Shown here piece after piece: positions 1 to 10,041 of a stretch of DNA of 64,000 bases; position 1 is the stretch's first letter; the number at the start of each line of letters is the position of its first letter. The notes below the pieces were generated by a model. That model was not told where the DNA came from. It ran no database searches and saw only the letters and a program-made list of their open reading frames with translations. The stretch comes from Enterobacter sp. 638 (GTDB lineage Bacteria; Pseudomonadota; Gammaproteobacteria; Enterobacterales; Enterobacteriaceae), in contig NC_009436.1 in assembly GCF_000016325.1 (NCBI RefSeq), positions 1,612,001-1,676,000 on the forward strand, in the 5' to 3' direction. The position numbers and the translations under genes are program-made.

Positions 1-168
1 TTGCTGGTGGTCGAGCCTGGCGAAAATGCAGCGCTCTGTTTGCTGGCACAGCCCGGCGTGATCATTGCCGGGCGTACGATGCAGCTGGGTGATGCGATTA
101 AAGTCATGAATGACCGACTCAAACCGCAGCTCCGTGTGGATTCATTTAGCCTGGAACAGGCCGTTTAA
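1..168 (+). CDS. zapC: Cell division protein ZapC, C-terminal part (5' end outside window)
   Basis: The reading frame is open from base 1 and ends at TAA 166-168, giving about 55 C-terminal residues that end in SLEQAV. The residues match the end of E. coli ZapC, a small cytoplasmic protein that binds FtsZ and promotes protofilament bundling at the division ring. The identification is supported by context: in E. coli zapC lies immediately before ycbX and rlmL, as here. Its stop codon overlaps the stop of the convergent ycbX by four bases (165-168). Only the tail is visible, so start and full length cannot be judged. Confidence 0.85.
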   Translation: MLVVEPGENAALCLLAQPGVIIAGRTMQLGDAIKVMNDRLKPQLRVDSFSLEQAV

Positions 169-1280
169 AGCTCTAGCTGTAGCGATGTTTTAGGAACACA
201 GCTGCAGCAAAGAATGGTGCCGTCTTCGCCCACCGCTGATTTCTTCAATGCCGTTACTTCACCCTCTATCAGTTTGATACGACAGCAACCGCAAATCCCC
301 GCGCGACACGAGTAAGGAACGCGTATTCCGGCTTGCTCCAGTTGCTCGAGCAAGACTTGCTGATTGTTTCCCTTCACCGTTTGCCCTTGCCACTGAAGGG
401 TCACCGCTGTTGCGGGTTGCACTTCCACTTCTGCCGTTTCTTCATCTGCATCTGCGCCCGCTCCGTAAATTCGACCTGGTCCAGTGGAGAGGATTTCGAC
501 TTCATCGCCCACGCGAATAACACCGCTGGAGCGAGGGATCAGGTTCTGACCAAAATCGACATCGCCGTTATCCTGCGCGGTTCGGAATGACTGCAATGTT
601 TTCAGCGGTTCGCCGGAAGGGTGCTTTTGACCTTTCTCTGGGCTGATAGTGGTGAAAATACACCGGCTGCAGGGTTTCACGACATCGAAGATAACGCTGC
701 CAATGCGAATCACTTTCCAGGTATCTTCTTCCCACGCTTGCGCACCGGTCACCACCAGATTTGGGCGGAACTGTTCCATTTGCACACTCGCGGAACAACG
801 ATTCTGTAAATCTCGCAGTGAGGCCTCGTTGGTGAGCAGGAAAGGAAAACCGTCAGCAAAGGAAAGCGGAACGGATTCAAAGTGCTGAACCCGGCGCGTC
901 AATTCTGGACCGACCCAGCGTAACTGTACTGGACGAGAGAAAAAGCCGCTTAGCCAGCGGTTGATCTCTTCGGGGGCAATACGGGCGGTGAAATGATTGC
1001 GCCAGACTTCGGTCGGTGCATCAACCGACGAGAAATCATTGAAGCGCACAATGACGCTGGAACCGTCTGGCGCCGTCAGATGTAATCCGTCATGCAGCGG
1101 CGCGGGAATGAACCGCACCATTTGCGGAAACTGGCGCGCAGTGATGAACGTTCCATCAGGCTCTGTGACCATAAAAATGCGATCGAAGGCAAAACCGCTG
1201 ACGTCTGCGAGTGCATGCGTCAGGCCAATGCCGCGCATTGATTTGACTGGATGAATGAAAAGCCTGGATAACGTCGCCAC
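165..1280 (-). CDS. ycbX: MOSC domain and 2Fe-2S protein YcbX
   Basis: The 371-residue protein has an N-terminal MOSC beta-barrel, a central MOSC domain, and a C-terminal plant-type ferredoxin domain. Ferredoxin ligands are visible as C325-x4-C330-x2-C333 with a fourth cysteine near 358-361 (sequence [12 protein letters not shown], later ILCCSC). In E. coli YcbX is a molybdenum-cofactor-dependent enzyme that reduces N-hydroxylated bases such as 6-hydroxylaminopurine and so detoxifies base analogues; that role is taken from the family. The length matches the E. coli protein (369 residues). It is convergent with zapC and divergent from rlmL. Confidence 0.93.
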   Translation of the reverse strand: MATLSRLFIHPVKSMRGIGLTHALADVSGFAFDRIFMVTEPDGTFITARQFPQMVRFIPAPLHDGLHLTAPDGSSVIVRFNDFSSVDAPTEVWRNHFTARIAPEEINRWLSGFFSRPVQLRWVGPELTRRVQHFESVPLSFADGFPFLLTNEASLRDLQNRCSASVQMEQFRPNLVVTGAQAWEEDTWKVIRIGSVIFDVVKPCSRCIFTTISPEKGQKHPSGEPLKTLQSFRTAQDNGDVDFGQNLIPRSSGVIRVGDEVEILSTGPGRIYGAGADADEETAEVEVQPATAVTLQWQGQTVKGNNQQVLLEQLEQAGIRVPYSCRAGICGCCRIKLIEGEVTALKKSAVGEDGTILCCSCVPKTSLQLEL

Positions 1281-1459
1281 TGCACACTCCCTTCAATAAA
1301 AATAAGCCTTCAACTTTATGACATATCACCCGGATTATCTATATACACTTTATTCGCTGCAGCGCCGTTTTATTGGCTTGACCACCATGCTGGCGCGAGG
1401 CAAATCGATTGAATTTGTGTATAATGCGCAACAATTTTCTATGAGTAATAAGTGACGAT

Positions 1460-3568
1460 ATGAATTCTCTGTTTGCCAGTACGGCCCGTGGGCTGGAAGA
1501 GCTGTTAAAAACTGAACTGGAAAGCCTTGGCGCACGCGAGTGTCAGGTCGTTCAGGGTGGTGTCCATTTTGAGGGCGACACGCGGCTTATTTACCAGAGC
1601 CTGATGTGGAGCCGTCTGGCGTCGCGCATCATGCTGCCTTTGGGTGCGTGCAAAGTCTACAGCGACCTTGACCTGTATCTCGGCGTGCAGGCGACTGACT
1701 GGACAGAGATTTTTGCTCCAGGCGCGACCTTTGCTGTGCATTTTAGCGGGCTGAACGACGAAATCCGCAACAGCCAGTACGGTGCGCTGAAAGTGAAAGA
1801 TGCGATTGTGGATAGCTTCACGCGCAAAAATCTTGAACGCCCGAACGTGGATCGCGAAAACCCGGATCTGCGTATTAACGTGTGGCTGAACAAAGAGACT
1901 GCGCACATTTCGCTGGATCTGTGTGGGGAAGGCTTGCATCAGCGCGGCTACCGCGATCGTGCGGGTATTGCGCCGATTAAAGAAAACCTGGCCGCCGCGA
2001 TTGTTATGCGTTCTGGCTGGCAGCCGGGCACGCCACTGCTGGATCCGATGTGCGGTTCCGGTACGTTGCTGATTGAAGCGGCGATGATGGCAACCGATCG
2101 CGCACCTGGCCTGCACCGCGGGCAGTGGGGCTTTAACGGTTGGGCGCAGCACGACGACGCTATCTGGAAAGAAGTCAAAGCCGAAGCGCAGGTCCGCGCG
2201 CGCAAAGGCCTGGCTGATTACGGTTCACGTTTCTACGGCTCAGACAGCGACGCGCGCGTGATTGAACGTGCAGCCAGCAACGCCCGTCGTGCTGGCATTG
2301 GTGAGCTGATCTCGTTTGAAGTGAAAGATGTTGCACAACTGACCAATCCGCTGCCAAAAGGCCCATACGGAACGGTTATCAGCAACCCACCGTATGGTGA
2401 GCGTCTCGATAGCGAACCGGCGCTGATTGCGCTGCACAGCCTGCTGGGCCGCTCAATGAAAGATTATTTCGGTGGCTGGAATCTGTCGCTGTTCAGCGGA
2501 TCTCCGGAACTGCTGAGCTGCCTGCAACTGCGTGCGGAGCGTCAGTTTAAAGCCAAAAACGGCCCGCTGGATTGCGTACAGAAAAACTATCACCTCACGG
2601 AGAAAGAGGGCGACAGTAAACCCTCAACCGTGGCCGAAGACTACGCGAACCGTCTGCGTAAGAATCTGAAGAAATTCGAAAAATGGGCGAAGCAGGAAGG
2701 GATCGAATGCTATCGCCTGTACGATGCCGATTTGCCAGAGTACAACGTGGCGGTAGATCGCTACGCTGACTGGATCGTGGTGCAGGAATATGCCGCGCCG
2801 AAGACGATTGATGCGCAAAAAGCACGTCAGCGTCTGCTGGATATTATTGCCGCCACCATTGGTGTTCTGGGCATCGCGCCTAACAAACTGGTGCTCAAAA
2901 CCCGTGAGCGTCAGAAAGGGACCAATCAGTATCAAAAGATGAGTGATAAAGGCGACTTTATCGAAGTGGGCGAATATAACGCTCGCCTGTGGGTGAACCT
3001 CACTGATTATCTGGATACCGGTCTGTTCCTGGATCACCGCATCGCCCGTCGTATGCTGGGCCAGATGAGCAAGGGTAAAGACTTCCTCAATCTGTTCGCC
3101 TATACCGGCAGCGCGAGCGTGCACGCTGGTTTGGGTGGCGCGCGCAGCACGACAACGATGGATATGTCACGAACCTATCTTGAATGGGCGGAGCGCAACT
3201 TGCGCCTCAACGGCCTGACCGGGCGTCAGCATCGTCTGCTGCAAGCCGATGTGCTGGGCTGGTTGCGTGATACCGACGAGCAGTTCGACCTGATCTTTAT
3301 CGATCCGCCGACCTTCTCTAACTCCAAGCGTATGGAAGATACGTTTGACGTTCAGCGCGACCACATCCGTCTGATGTCGGACCTGAAACGTCTGCTGCGC
3401 AAAGGCGGCACCATCATGTTCTCAAATAACAAACGCGGCTTCCGTATGGACAACGACGGGCTGGCAGCGCTGGGACTGAAAGCACAAGAAATTAGCCAAA
3501 AAACACTGTCTCAGGACTTTGCCCGTAACCGTCAAATTCACAACTGCTGGTTGATTACCGCGGTCTGA
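1460..3568 (+). CDS. rlmL: Bifunctional 23S rRNA methyltransferase RlmKL (m2G2445 and m7G2069)
   Basis: The protein has 702 residues, as in E. coli. An N-terminal THUMP RNA-binding domain is followed by an N2-guanine methyltransferase with SAM motif [10 protein letters not shown] and the catalytic NPPYG at about residues 309-313. A second Rossmann methyltransferase (RlmK) follows, with [10 protein letters not shown] near residue 543 and DPPTF near 614. The N-terminal half makes m2G2445 and the C-terminal half m7G2069 in domain V of 23S rRNA, acting together on assembling large subunits. The start is placed at the ATG that gives MNSLFAST, the E. coli N terminus. uup follows after 12 bases, so the two are probably co-transcribed. 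Confidence 0.96.
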   Translation: MNSLFASTARGLEELLKTELESLGARECQVVQGGVHFEGDTRLIYQSLMWSRLASRIMLPLGACKVYSDLDLYLGVQATDWTEIFAPGATFAVHFSGLNDEIRNSQYGALKVKDAIVDSFTRKNLERPNVDRENPDLRINVWLNKETAHISLDLCGEGLHQRGYRDRAGIAPIKENLAAAIVMRSGWQPGTPLLDPMCGSGTLLIEAAMMATDRAPGLHRGQWGFNGWAQHDDAIWKEVKAEAQVRARKGLADYGSRFYGSDSDARVIERAASNARRAGIGELISFEVKDVAQLTNPLPKGPYGTVISNPPYGERLDSEPALIALHSLLGRSMKDYFGGWNLSLFSGSPELLSCLQLRAERQFKAKNGPLDCVQKNYHLTEKEGDSKPSTVAEDYANRLRKNLKKFEKWAKQEGIECYRLYDADLPEYNVAVDRYADWIVVQEYAAPKTIDAQKARQRLLDIIAATIGVLGIAPNKLVLKTRERQKGTNQYQKMSDKGDFIEVGEYNARLWVNLTDYLDTGLFLDHRIARRMLGQMSKGKDFLNLFAYTGSASVHAGLGGARSTTTMDMSRTYLEWAERNLRLNGLTGRQHRLLQADVLGWLRDTDEQFDLIFIDPPTFSNSKRMEDTFDVQRDHIRLMSDLKRLLRKGGTIMFSNNKRGFRMDNDGLAALGLKAQEISQKTLSQDFARNRQIHNCWLITAV

Positions 3569-3580
3569 AAGGAAATATAA

Positions 3581-5488
3581 ATGTCATTAATTAGTATGCA
3601 CGGCGCCTGGCTGTCCTTTAGCGATGCGCCCCTCCTCGATGATACAGAACTGCACATCGAAGATAACGAACGCGTCTGTCTGGTTGGCCGTAACGGCGCA
3701 GGCAAGTCTACGCTGATGAAAATTCTGAACCGCGAACAGGGTCTGGATGACGGACGTATTGTTTACGAACAAGATCTGATTGTTTCGCGTTTGCAGCAAG
3801 ATCCGCCGCGCAACGTCGCGGGCACTGTTTATGATTTTGTTGCCGAGGGTATTTCAGAACAGGCCGAATACCTGAAGGGCTATCACGAGATCTCTCATCT
3901 GGTGATGACCGATCCGAGTGAAAAAAACCTTAACGAAATGGCGCGTCTGCAGGACCTGCTTGATCACCACGGTTTGTGGCAGCTCGAAAGTCGCATCACT
4001 GAAGTTCTGGATCAGTTAGGTCTGGAAGCAGACATGGAGCTGGCGTCGCTTTCAGGCGGCTGGCTGCGTAAAGCGGCGCTCGGGCGTGCGCTGGTCAGCG
4101 GCCCGAAAGTGCTGCTGCTTGATGAGCCAACCAACCACCTGGATATTGAAGCGATTGACTGGCTGGAAGGGTTCCTGAAAACCTTCAATGGCACCATTAT
4201 CTTCATTTCGCATGACCGCTCGTTTATTCGCAATATGGCGACGCGCATTGTCGATTTGGACCGCGGCAAGCTGGTGACATATCCAGGAAGTTACGACACG
4301 TATCTGCTGGAAAAAGAAGAAAACCTGCGCGTCGAGGAGCTACAGAACGCCGAGTTTGATCGCAAACTGGCGCAGGAAGAAGTCTGGATTCGTCAGGGCA
4401 TCAAAGCCCGTCGTACCCGTAACGAAGGCCGCGTGCGCGCACTGAAAGCGATGCGTAACGAACGTAGCGAGCGCCGCGAAGTGATGGGCACGGCGAAAAT
4501 GCAGGTCGAAGAAGCGTCCCGGTCCGGCAAAATCGTCTTCGAAATGGAAAACGTTAATTATCAGATTGATGGCAAAGTGCTGGTGAATGACTTCTCCGCG
4601 CAGGTTCAGCGTGGCGATAAAATCGCGCTGATCGGCCCGAACGGTTGCGGTAAAACAACGTTGCTGAAATTGATGTTGAGCCAGTTGCAAGCTGACAGCG
4701 GACGTGTGCATTGCGGAACCAAGCTGGAAGTCGCGTATTTCGATCAGCACCGTGCGGAGCTGGATCCCGACAGAACCGTAATGGACAACCTAGCGGAAGG
4801 TAAGCAGGAAGTAATGGTGAACGGTAAGCCCCGTCACGTTCTGGGCTATCTGCAGGACTTCCTGTTCCACCCTAAACGTGCGATGACGCCAGTGCGCGCG
4901 TTGTCAGGTGGAGAGCGTAACCGACTTCTGCTGGCGCGTCTGTTCCTGAAACCAAGTAACCTGTTGATTCTCGATGAACCGACAAACGACCTGGATGTTG
5001 AAACGCTGGAGTTGCTCGAAGAGCTGATCGACGGCTATCAGGGTACCGTTATGCTGGTGAGCCACGATCGTCAGTTTGTTGATAACACCGTGACCGAGTG
5101 CTGGATTTTCGAAGGTGAAGGGCACATCGGTCGTTATGTCGGCGGGTATCACGATGCACGTGGACAGCAGTCGCAGTCGCGGACGATAAAACAAGCAAAA
5201 GCTAATATTGGATCGGAAAGCGCTGTCGCGAAAACCGAAACTGTCAAAAAATCGACGGCCAAAATGAGCTATAACCTGCAGCGTGAGCTCGATGTTTTGC
5301 CGCAGCGCCTCGAAGAGCTGGAAGGTAATCTGGAAACTCTGCAGGCTCTGGTTGCTGATGCATCCTTCTTTAGCCAACCGCACGACTATACTCAAAAAAT
5401 ATTGGCAGATCTTTCCCAGGCTGAAAAGGCGCTGGAGGAAGCATTCGAGCGCTGGGAGTACCTTGAGGCTCTGAAAAACGGCGCATAA
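3581..5488 (+). CDS. uup: ABC-F ATPase Uup
   Basis: The 635-residue protein has two fused ABC nucleotide-binding domains and no membrane segments. Walker A motifs are GRNGAGKST (about residues 36-44) and GPNGCGKTT (about 351); ABC signatures are LSGGW and LSGGERNRL, and both DEPT Walker B motifs are present. Residues about 545-635 form a charged coiled-coil tail typical of Uup, which binds DNA and acts at the ribosome. Uup affects precise excision of transposons and late ribosome assembly; this is family knowledge. It lies between rlmL and pqiA, as in E. coli. Confidence 0.95.
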   Translation: MSLISMHGAWLSFSDAPLLDDTELHIEDNERVCLVGRNGAGKSTLMKILNREQGLDDGRIVYEQDLIVSRLQQDPPRNVAGTVYDFVAEGISEQAEYLKGYHEISHLVMTDPSEKNLNEMARLQDLLDHHGLWQLESRITEVLDQLGLEADMELASLSGGWLRKAALGRALVSGPKVLLLDEPTNHLDIEAIDWLEGFLKTFNGTIIFISHDRSFIRNMATRIVDLDRGKLVTYPGSYDTYLLEKEENLRVEELQNAEFDRKLAQEEVWIRQGIKARRTRNEGRVRALKAMRNERSERREVMGTAKMQVEEASRSGKIVFEMENVNYQIDGKVLVNDFSAQVQRGDKIALIGPNGCGKTTLLKLMLSQLQADSGRVHCGTKLEVAYFDQHRAELDPDRTVMDNLAEGKQEVMVNGKPRHVLGYLQDFLFHPKRAMTPVRALSGGERNRLLLARLFLKPSNLLILDEPTNDLDVETLELLEELIDGYQGTVMLVSHDRQFVDNTVTECWIFEGEGHIGRYVGGYHDARGQQSQSRTIKQAKANIGSESAVAKTETVKKSTAKMSYNLQRELDVLPQRLEELEGNLETLQALVADASFFSQPHDYTQKILADLSQAEKALEEAFERWEYLEALKNGA

Positions 5489-5501
5489 CCAGGGATAAAC
5501 T

Positions 5502-6755
5502 ATGTGTGATCAGCACCATGCCGACCGGCATATTTTATGCTCGCAATGCGATATGCTCGTGGCGCTGCCTGATATGGGTCGCGGACATAAGGCGGCATGC
5601 CCACGCTGTGGGGCAACGCTGACAACGGAGTGGGACGCGCCAAGGCAGCGTCCCACTGCTTACGCACTTGCTGCGTTGTTTATGCTTTTACTCTCGAACT
5701 TTTTTCCTTTCATTTATATGAAAGTCGGCGGTATGACCAGCGAAGTGGATCTGCTGGAAATCCCTGGCGTGATGTTTTCGGAAGATTACGCCAGTCTCGG
5801 CACCTTCTTCCTTCTGTTTGTTCAAATTGTGCCCGCGTTTTGCCTTACCGTGATTTTGCTGCTGGTCAATCGCGTGCGGATGCCGATAAAGCTCAAAATC
5901 ACACTTGCCCGAATCCTGTTCCAGCTAAAGAGCTGGGGAATGGCGGAGATTTTCCTCGCCGGTATTCTGGTGAGTTTCGTCAAGCTAATGGCGTATGGTG
6001 ACGTGGGGATCGGCAGCAGTTTTATTCCCTGGTGTCTTTACTGCGTACTGCAGCTTCGGGCTTTTCAGTGTGTTGACCGCCGCTGGGCCTGGGATGATAT
6101 CGCCCCCGCGCCCACGTTAGCGCAAACAGTGAAAGTGGGGGTTCCCGGTATTCGTCAGGGATTACGCTCATGTTCATGCTGTACTGCGGTGCTGCCAGTC
6201 GATCTTGAAGAATGTCCCCGCTGCGGGACCAAAGGGCATGCCCGGCGTAAAAATAGCGTTCAGTGGACGTTAGCGTTGCTGGTGACGTCTATCATGCTTT
6301 ATCTGCCCGCCAATATTTTGCCTATCATGATTACAGATTTGCTGGGCGACAAAATGCCGTCGACAATCCTCGCCGGTGTGGTGTTGCTGTGGGGAGAAGG
6401 ATCGTATCCCGTGGCGATGGTGATTTTTATCGCCAGTATCATGGTGCCGACATTGAAAATGATCGCGATCGCGTGGCTGTGTTGGGATGCTAACGGCCAC
6501 GGTAAACGCGACAGTGAACGAATGCATTTGATTTACGAAGTTGTCGAGTTTGTGGGCCGCTGGTCAATGATCGACGTGTTTGTGATTGCCGTTCTCTCTG
6601 CGCTGGTGCGCATGGGCGGACTGATGAGTATTTATCCCGCTATGGGTGCGCTGATGTTTGCGTTGGTTGTTGTGATGACGATGTTTGCGGCCATGACCTT
6701 CGACCCTCGTTTATCGTGGGATCGTGAGCCAGAGTCAAGCCATGAGGAAGAGTGA
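5502..6755 (+). CDS. pqiA: Intermembrane transport protein PqiA
   Basis: This 417-residue inner-membrane protein matches E. coli PqiA in length and in its duplicated layout: each half begins with a zinc ribbon (CSQCDM...CPRCG near residues 13-39, and CSCC...CPRCG near 224-244) followed by about four transmembrane helices. PqiA anchors the PqiB tube in the inner membrane and takes part in lipid transport across the envelope. The operon is paraquat-inducible (SoxRS) in E. coli. The TGA at 6753-6755 is five bases before the pqiB ATG, so the genes are translationally close. Confidence 0.94.
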   Translation: MCDQHHADRHILCSQCDMLVALPDMGRGHKAACPRCGATLTTEWDAPRQRPTAYALAALFMLLLSNFFPFIYMKVGGMTSEVDLLEIPGVMFSEDYASLGTFFLLFVQIVPAFCLTVILLLVNRVRMPIKLKITLARILFQLKSWGMAEIFLAGILVSFVKLMAYGDVGIGSSFIPWCLYCVLQLRAFQCVDRRWAWDDIAPAPTLAQTVKVGVPGIRQGLRSCSCCTAVLPVDLEECPRCGTKGHARRKNSVQWTLALLVTSIMLYLPANILPIMITDLLGDKMPSTILAGVVLLWGEGSYPVAMVIFIASIMVPTLKMIAIAWLCWDANGHGKRDSERMHLIYEVVEFVGRWSMIDVFVIAVLSALVRMGGLMSIYPAMGALMFALVVVMTMFAAMTFDPRLSWDREPESSHEEE

Positions 6756-6759
6756 GAGC

Positions 6760-8397
6760 ATGGAAAATAAGAGTGGAGAGGCGAAAGTTCAGAAGGTCAA
6801 AAACTGGTCGCCAGTGTGGATCTTCCCCATCGTGACGGCGCTGATCGGGGCCTGGATCCTGTTTTATCATTACAGTCATCAGGGTCCAGAAGTGACGCTT
6901 ATCACCACCAACGCTGAAGGCATTGAGGGCGGGAAAACCACCATCAAGAGCCGTAGCGTAGATGTGGGCGTCGTGGAGAGCGCAACGCTGACTGACGATT
7001 TAACGCATGTTGAAATCAAGGCTCGCCTGAACGCCGGCATGGAAAAGCTGCTGCACAGCGATTCCGTGTTCTGGGTGGTTAAACCGCAAGTAGGCCGTGA
7101 AGGGATTAGCGGTCTGGGAACGTTACTGTCGGGGGCATATATTGAGCTGCAACCGGGATCAAAAGGAAACCAGCCTGGCCGGTATGATTTGCTTGATGCA
7201 CCGCCGCTGGCCCCGCCTGATGCGAAAGGTATCCGGGTGATTCTGGACAGTAAAAAAGCGGGGCAGCTAAGCCCTGGTGATCCGGTATTGTTCCGCGGAT
7301 ACCGTGTGGGTTCAGTCGAAACCAGTACGTTCGATCCGCAAAAACGCACCATCAGCTATCAGCTATTTATTAACGCGCCAAACGATCGTCTGGTGACCAG
7401 CAATGTTCGTTTCTGGAAAGACAGCGGTATTGCGGTGGATCTGACGTCGGCGGGGATGCGTGTCGAAATGGGCTCGTTAACCACGCTGTTCGGTGGCGGT
7501 GTGAGTTTTGATGTTCCGGAAGGCATGGAGCTTGGTCAGCCGGTAGCGGCAAAAACGCCGTTCAGACTCTTCGACGATCAGAAAAGCATTCAGGATGCGC
7601 TTTATACCGATCATATTGATTACCTGATGTTCTTCAAAGATTCCGTTCGCGGTTTGCAGCCTGGCGCACCGGTCGAATTCCGTGGCATCCGTCTGGGTAC
7701 CGTCGGCCAGGTCCCGTATTTCGTCCCTGGTCTGCGTCAGTCTCTTGATGATGATTATCGAATTCCCGTGCTGATTCGTATCGAACCGGAGCGTTTACTG
7801 AATCAAATAGGCGAAGCGAAAGATATCAGTGGGCATATTAATGACCTCATGAACCGTGGTCTGCGTGGCTCGCTGAAAACCGGTAACCTGGTTACAGGCG
7901 CGCTATACGTTGATATGGACTTCTACCCGAAAGCGCCTGCGATGACGGGTGTGCGCGAGTTTGGTGGTTACAAGATTATCCCGACGGTGAGCAGTGGTCT
8001 GGCACAAATCCAGCAACGCCTGATGGAAACGCTTGATAAGATTAATAATCTGCCGCTAAATCCGATGCTTGAGCAAGCGACAAACAGCCTGACGGAAAGC
8101 CAGGCGACGATGCGTCGTTTGCAAACCACGCTGGATAATATCAATAAGATCACCGCGAATCAGTCGATGCAGCAGCTTCCACAGGACATGCAGAAAACGT
8201 TGCGCGAGCTTAATCGCAGTATGCAGGGCTTCCAGCCTGGCTCAGCGGCTTACAATAAAATGGTGGCGGACATGCAGCGCCTGGATCAGGTCTTACGTGA
8301 ACTGCAGCCTGTATTGAAAACGCTGAATGAGAAGAGTAACGCGCTGGTATTTGAAGCGAAGGACAAAAAAGATCCTGAGCCGAAGAGGGCAAAATAA
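6760..8397 (+). CDS. pqiB: MCE-domain protein PqiB
   Basis: The start is placed at ATG 6760 (MENKSGEAKVQKVKNW), which has a GAGGAAG-rich Shine-Dalgarno region inside the pqiA end and gives 545 residues, against 546 in E. coli. A farther upstream GTG at 6724 is open but would overlap pqiA by 32 bases and adds residues not in the family. One N-terminal transmembrane helix (WIFPIVTALIGAWILFY) is followed by three MCE domains and a long C-terminal helical region (about 430-535) that forms the needle-like channel bridging inner and outer membranes. Its stop overlaps the pqiC start (TAATG). Confidence 0.94.
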   Translation: MENKSGEAKVQKVKNWSPVWIFPIVTALIGAWILFYHYSHQGPEVTLITTNAEGIEGGKTTIKSRSVDVGVVESATLTDDLTHVEIKARLNAGMEKLLHSDSVFWVVKPQVGREGISGLGTLLSGAYIELQPGSKGNQPGRYDLLDAPPLAPPDAKGIRVILDSKKAGQLSPGDPVLFRGYRVGSVETSTFDPQKRTISYQLFINAPNDRLVTSNVRFWKDSGIAVDLTSAGMRVEMGSLTTLFGGGVSFDVPEGMELGQPVAAKTPFRLFDDQKSIQDALYTDHIDYLMFFKDSVRGLQPGAPVEFRGIRLGTVGQVPYFVPGLRQSLDDDYRIPVLIRIEPERLLNQIGEAKDISGHINDLMNRGLRGSLKTGNLVTGALYVDMDFYPKAPAMTGVREFGGYKIIPTVSSGLAQIQQRLMETLDKINNLPLNPMLEQATNSLTESQATMRRLQTTLDNINKITANQSMQQLPQDMQKTLRELNRSMQGFQPGSAAYNKMVADMQRLDQVLRELQPVLKTLNEKSNALVFEAKDKKDPEPKRAK

Positions 8398-8963
8398 TGA
8401 AAAAGTGGCTATTCATCGTTGGCGTCATGGTTTTAACGGCCTGTAGCTCAGGAAGTGATAATAAAAGTTACTACCAGCTGCCACTCGCCGCGCAAACGGG
8501 CGGGCAAACAAGTACTTCTCAGGGCAACCGTCTGCTGTGGGTTGAGCAAGTTGTGATTCCTGATTCACTCGCTGGCAACGGCGTGGTGTATCAGACCAGC
8601 GACGTGCAATACGTGATTGCGAATAATAATTTATGGGCGAGCCCGTTGGATCAGCAGCTACGCAATACGCTGGTGGCGAATCTGAACAGTCAGTTGCCGG
8701 GTTGGATAGTGGCTTCTCAGCCGCTGGGTAGCAATCAGGATACGCTCAACGTCACCGTAACGGGCTTCCATGGCCGTTATGATGGGAAGGTTATCATTAG
8801 CGGAGAATGGCTTCTGAATCACCAGGGGCAGTTGATTAAGCGTCCGTTCTATCTTGAACTGAAACAGCAGCAAGACGGATACGACGAGATGGTTAAGATG
8901 CTGGCGCAAGGTTGGGCCCAGGAGTCGGCGAGTATAGCGAAAGAAATTTCTCGCCTGCCATAA
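8397..8963 (+). CDS. pqiC: Outer-membrane-associated lipoprotein PqiC
   Basis: This 188-residue protein begins with a lipoprotein signal peptide ending in the lipobox LTAC (acylated Cys16). The rest is the ABC-type transport auxiliary domain (DUF330) of PqiC/YmbA. In E. coli PqiC forms a ring at the outer membrane that receives the PqiB needle. The start overlaps the pqiB stop by one base, and a strong terminator follows 20 bases after the stop, so pqiC is the last gene of the pqi operon. Confidence 0.93.
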   Translation: MKKWLFIVGVMVLTACSSGSDNKSYYQLPLAAQTGGQTSTSQGNRLLWVEQVVIPDSLAGNGVVYQTSDVQYVIANNNLWASPLDQQLRNTLVANLNSQLPGWIVASQPLGSNQDTLNVTVTGFHGRYDGKVIISGEWLLNHQGQLIKRPFYLELKQQQDGYDEMVKMLAQGWAQESASIAKEISRLP

Positions 8964-8981
8964 GTAAAATTCATTACCTAA

Positions 8982-9019
8982 AGCCGCAATTCGCGTTTCG
9001 CTGATTGCGGTTTTTTTTC
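8982..9019 (+). terminator. Intrinsic terminator after pqiABC
   Basis: CCGCAAT (8984-8990) pairs with ATTGCGG (9004-9010), and eight T residues follow at once. The site lies 20 bases after the pqiC stop and closes the operon. Confidence 0.85.
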
Positions 9020-9216
9020 GTTTTCATTTCAGGCTGATACTTGTGCGGCGTCACGATTTTTGTACAAATGATATTCCATGTAGCTCACAAATATGACACT
9101 GGCGTGAATTTTGCGCATTGACGCAGGCAGGGATTCAGGTTATTCGTTTACTGTGCTTGCATATTTTGCAGCCACTGTTTTCTTTCCACCAGACCAAAGA
9201 ATGAGGGAAACGAGGC

Positions 9217-9384
9217 ATGAAGAGACAGAAACGAGATCGCCTGGAACGGGCGCACCAACGTGGATACCAGGCTGGAATCGCCGGACGCTCAAAAGAAATG
9301 TGTCCTTACCAAACGTTAAATCAACGTTCTTACTGGTTAGGGGGCTGGCGAGAAGCCATTGGGGATAGGGTTCTACTTGCGTGA
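9217..9384 (+). CDS. rmf: Ribosome modulation factor Rmf
   Basis: A 55-codon frame starts MKRQKRDRLERAHQRGYQAG and contains GRSKEMCPYQTLNQRS and LGGWREA, nearly identical to E. coli Rmf (also 55 residues). Rmf is a basic protein that binds the 30S subunit in stationary phase and drives formation of inactive 100S ribosome dimers. A strong Shine-Dalgarno (GAGG) lies just before the ATG. In E. coli expression depends on ppGpp and growth rate. A hairpin terminator shared with fabA follows. Confidence 0.96.
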   Translation: MKRQKRDRLERAHQRGYQAGIAGRSKEMCPYQTLNQRSYWLGGWREAIGDRVLLA

Positions 9385-9402
9385 CACGTCTCTTTAGAAA
9401 CA

Positions 9403-9434
9403 GAAACCTCCGCATCGCGGAGGTTTCGCGTTTA
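9403..9434. terminator. Bidirectional terminator between rmf and fabA
   Basis: An 11-bp perfect inverted repeat, GAAACCTCCGC (9403-9413) and GCGGAGGTTTC (9417-9427), with a three-base loop, lies between the convergent rmf and fabA genes. It has T-rich flanks on both sides. Confidence 0.75.
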
Positions 9435-9454
9435 TGCTCTTGTCATAGCAGCAA

Positions 9455-9973
9455 TCAGAACGCAGAAGTATCCTGGAACAGGCCGACTTTCAGATCGTTT
9501 GCGGTATAAATCACGCGACCATCTACCAGCACTTCACCATCCGCCAGACCCATCACCAGACGACGGTTCACAATGCGCTTGAAGTGGATTCGGTAGGTGA
9601 CTTTTTTCGCAGAAGGCAGAACCTGACCGGTGAATTTCACCTCGCCCACGCCCAGTGCGCGGCCTTTGCCTTCGCCACCCAGCCAGCCCAGATAAAAACC
9701 AACCAACTGCCACATTGCATCCAGGCCTAAACAGCCAGGCATGACCGGATCGCCGATAAAGTGGCAACCGAAGAACCACAGTTCTGGGTTGATATCGAGT
9801 TCCGCTTCAACGTAACCCTTGTCAAAGTTGCCGCCGGTTTCGGTCATTTTCACGACACGGTCCATCATCAGCATGCTTGGAGCAGGTAACTGCGGGCCTT
9901 TAGCACCAAACAGTTCACCACGACCAGAGGCAAGAAGATCTTCTTTTGTATAGGATTCGCGTTTATCTACCAT
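9455..9973 (-). CDS. fabA: 3-hydroxydecanoyl-ACP dehydratase/isomerase FabA
   Basis: The 172-residue single hot-dog-fold protein has the same length as E. coli FabA. The catalytic pair is visible as His71 (FFGCHF) and Asp85 (GLDAMW). FabA dehydrates 3-hydroxydecanoyl-ACP and isomerises trans-2- to cis-3-decenoyl-ACP, the branch point for unsaturated fatty acids in the cytoplasm. A FabR-type palindrome lies 39-56 bases upstream, consistent with FadR/FabR control. Confidence 0.97.
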   Translation of the reverse strand: MVDKRESYTKEDLLASGRGELFGAKGPQLPAPSMLMMDRVVKMTETGGNFDKGYVEAELDINPELWFFGCHFIGDPVMPGCLGLDAMWQLVGFYLGWLGGEGKGRALGVGEVKFTGQVLPSAKKVTYRIHFKRIVNRRLVMGLADGEVLVDGRVIYTANDLKVGLFQDTSAF

Positions 9974-10011
9974 GTTCTCAGTAAGCCTTATTTTAGTGAA
10001 GCACGCAGGAT

Positions 10012-10029
10012 AGCTAACACGTGTACGCT
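10012..10029. promoter_or_regulatory. Probable FabR/FadR operator upstream of fabA
   Basis: On the minus strand this reads AGCGTACACGTGTTAGCT, an imperfect palindrome close to the FabR operator known from E. coli fabA and fabB. It lies 39-56 bases before the fabA ATG, in the gap between lonH and fabA. Assignment rests on recalled similarity to the E. coli site. Confidence 0.6.
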
Positions 10030-10041
10030 GAACAAGTCCGA

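Noticed and set aside
2624..3124. Minus-strand frames of 166 and 215 codons within rlmL
   Set aside because: They are shadows of the well-supported rlmL gene with no domain and no promoter.
6724..6759. GTG start for pqiB at 6724
   Set aside because: It would overlap pqiA by 32 bases and add residues not in PqiB; ATG 6760 restores the family N terminus.
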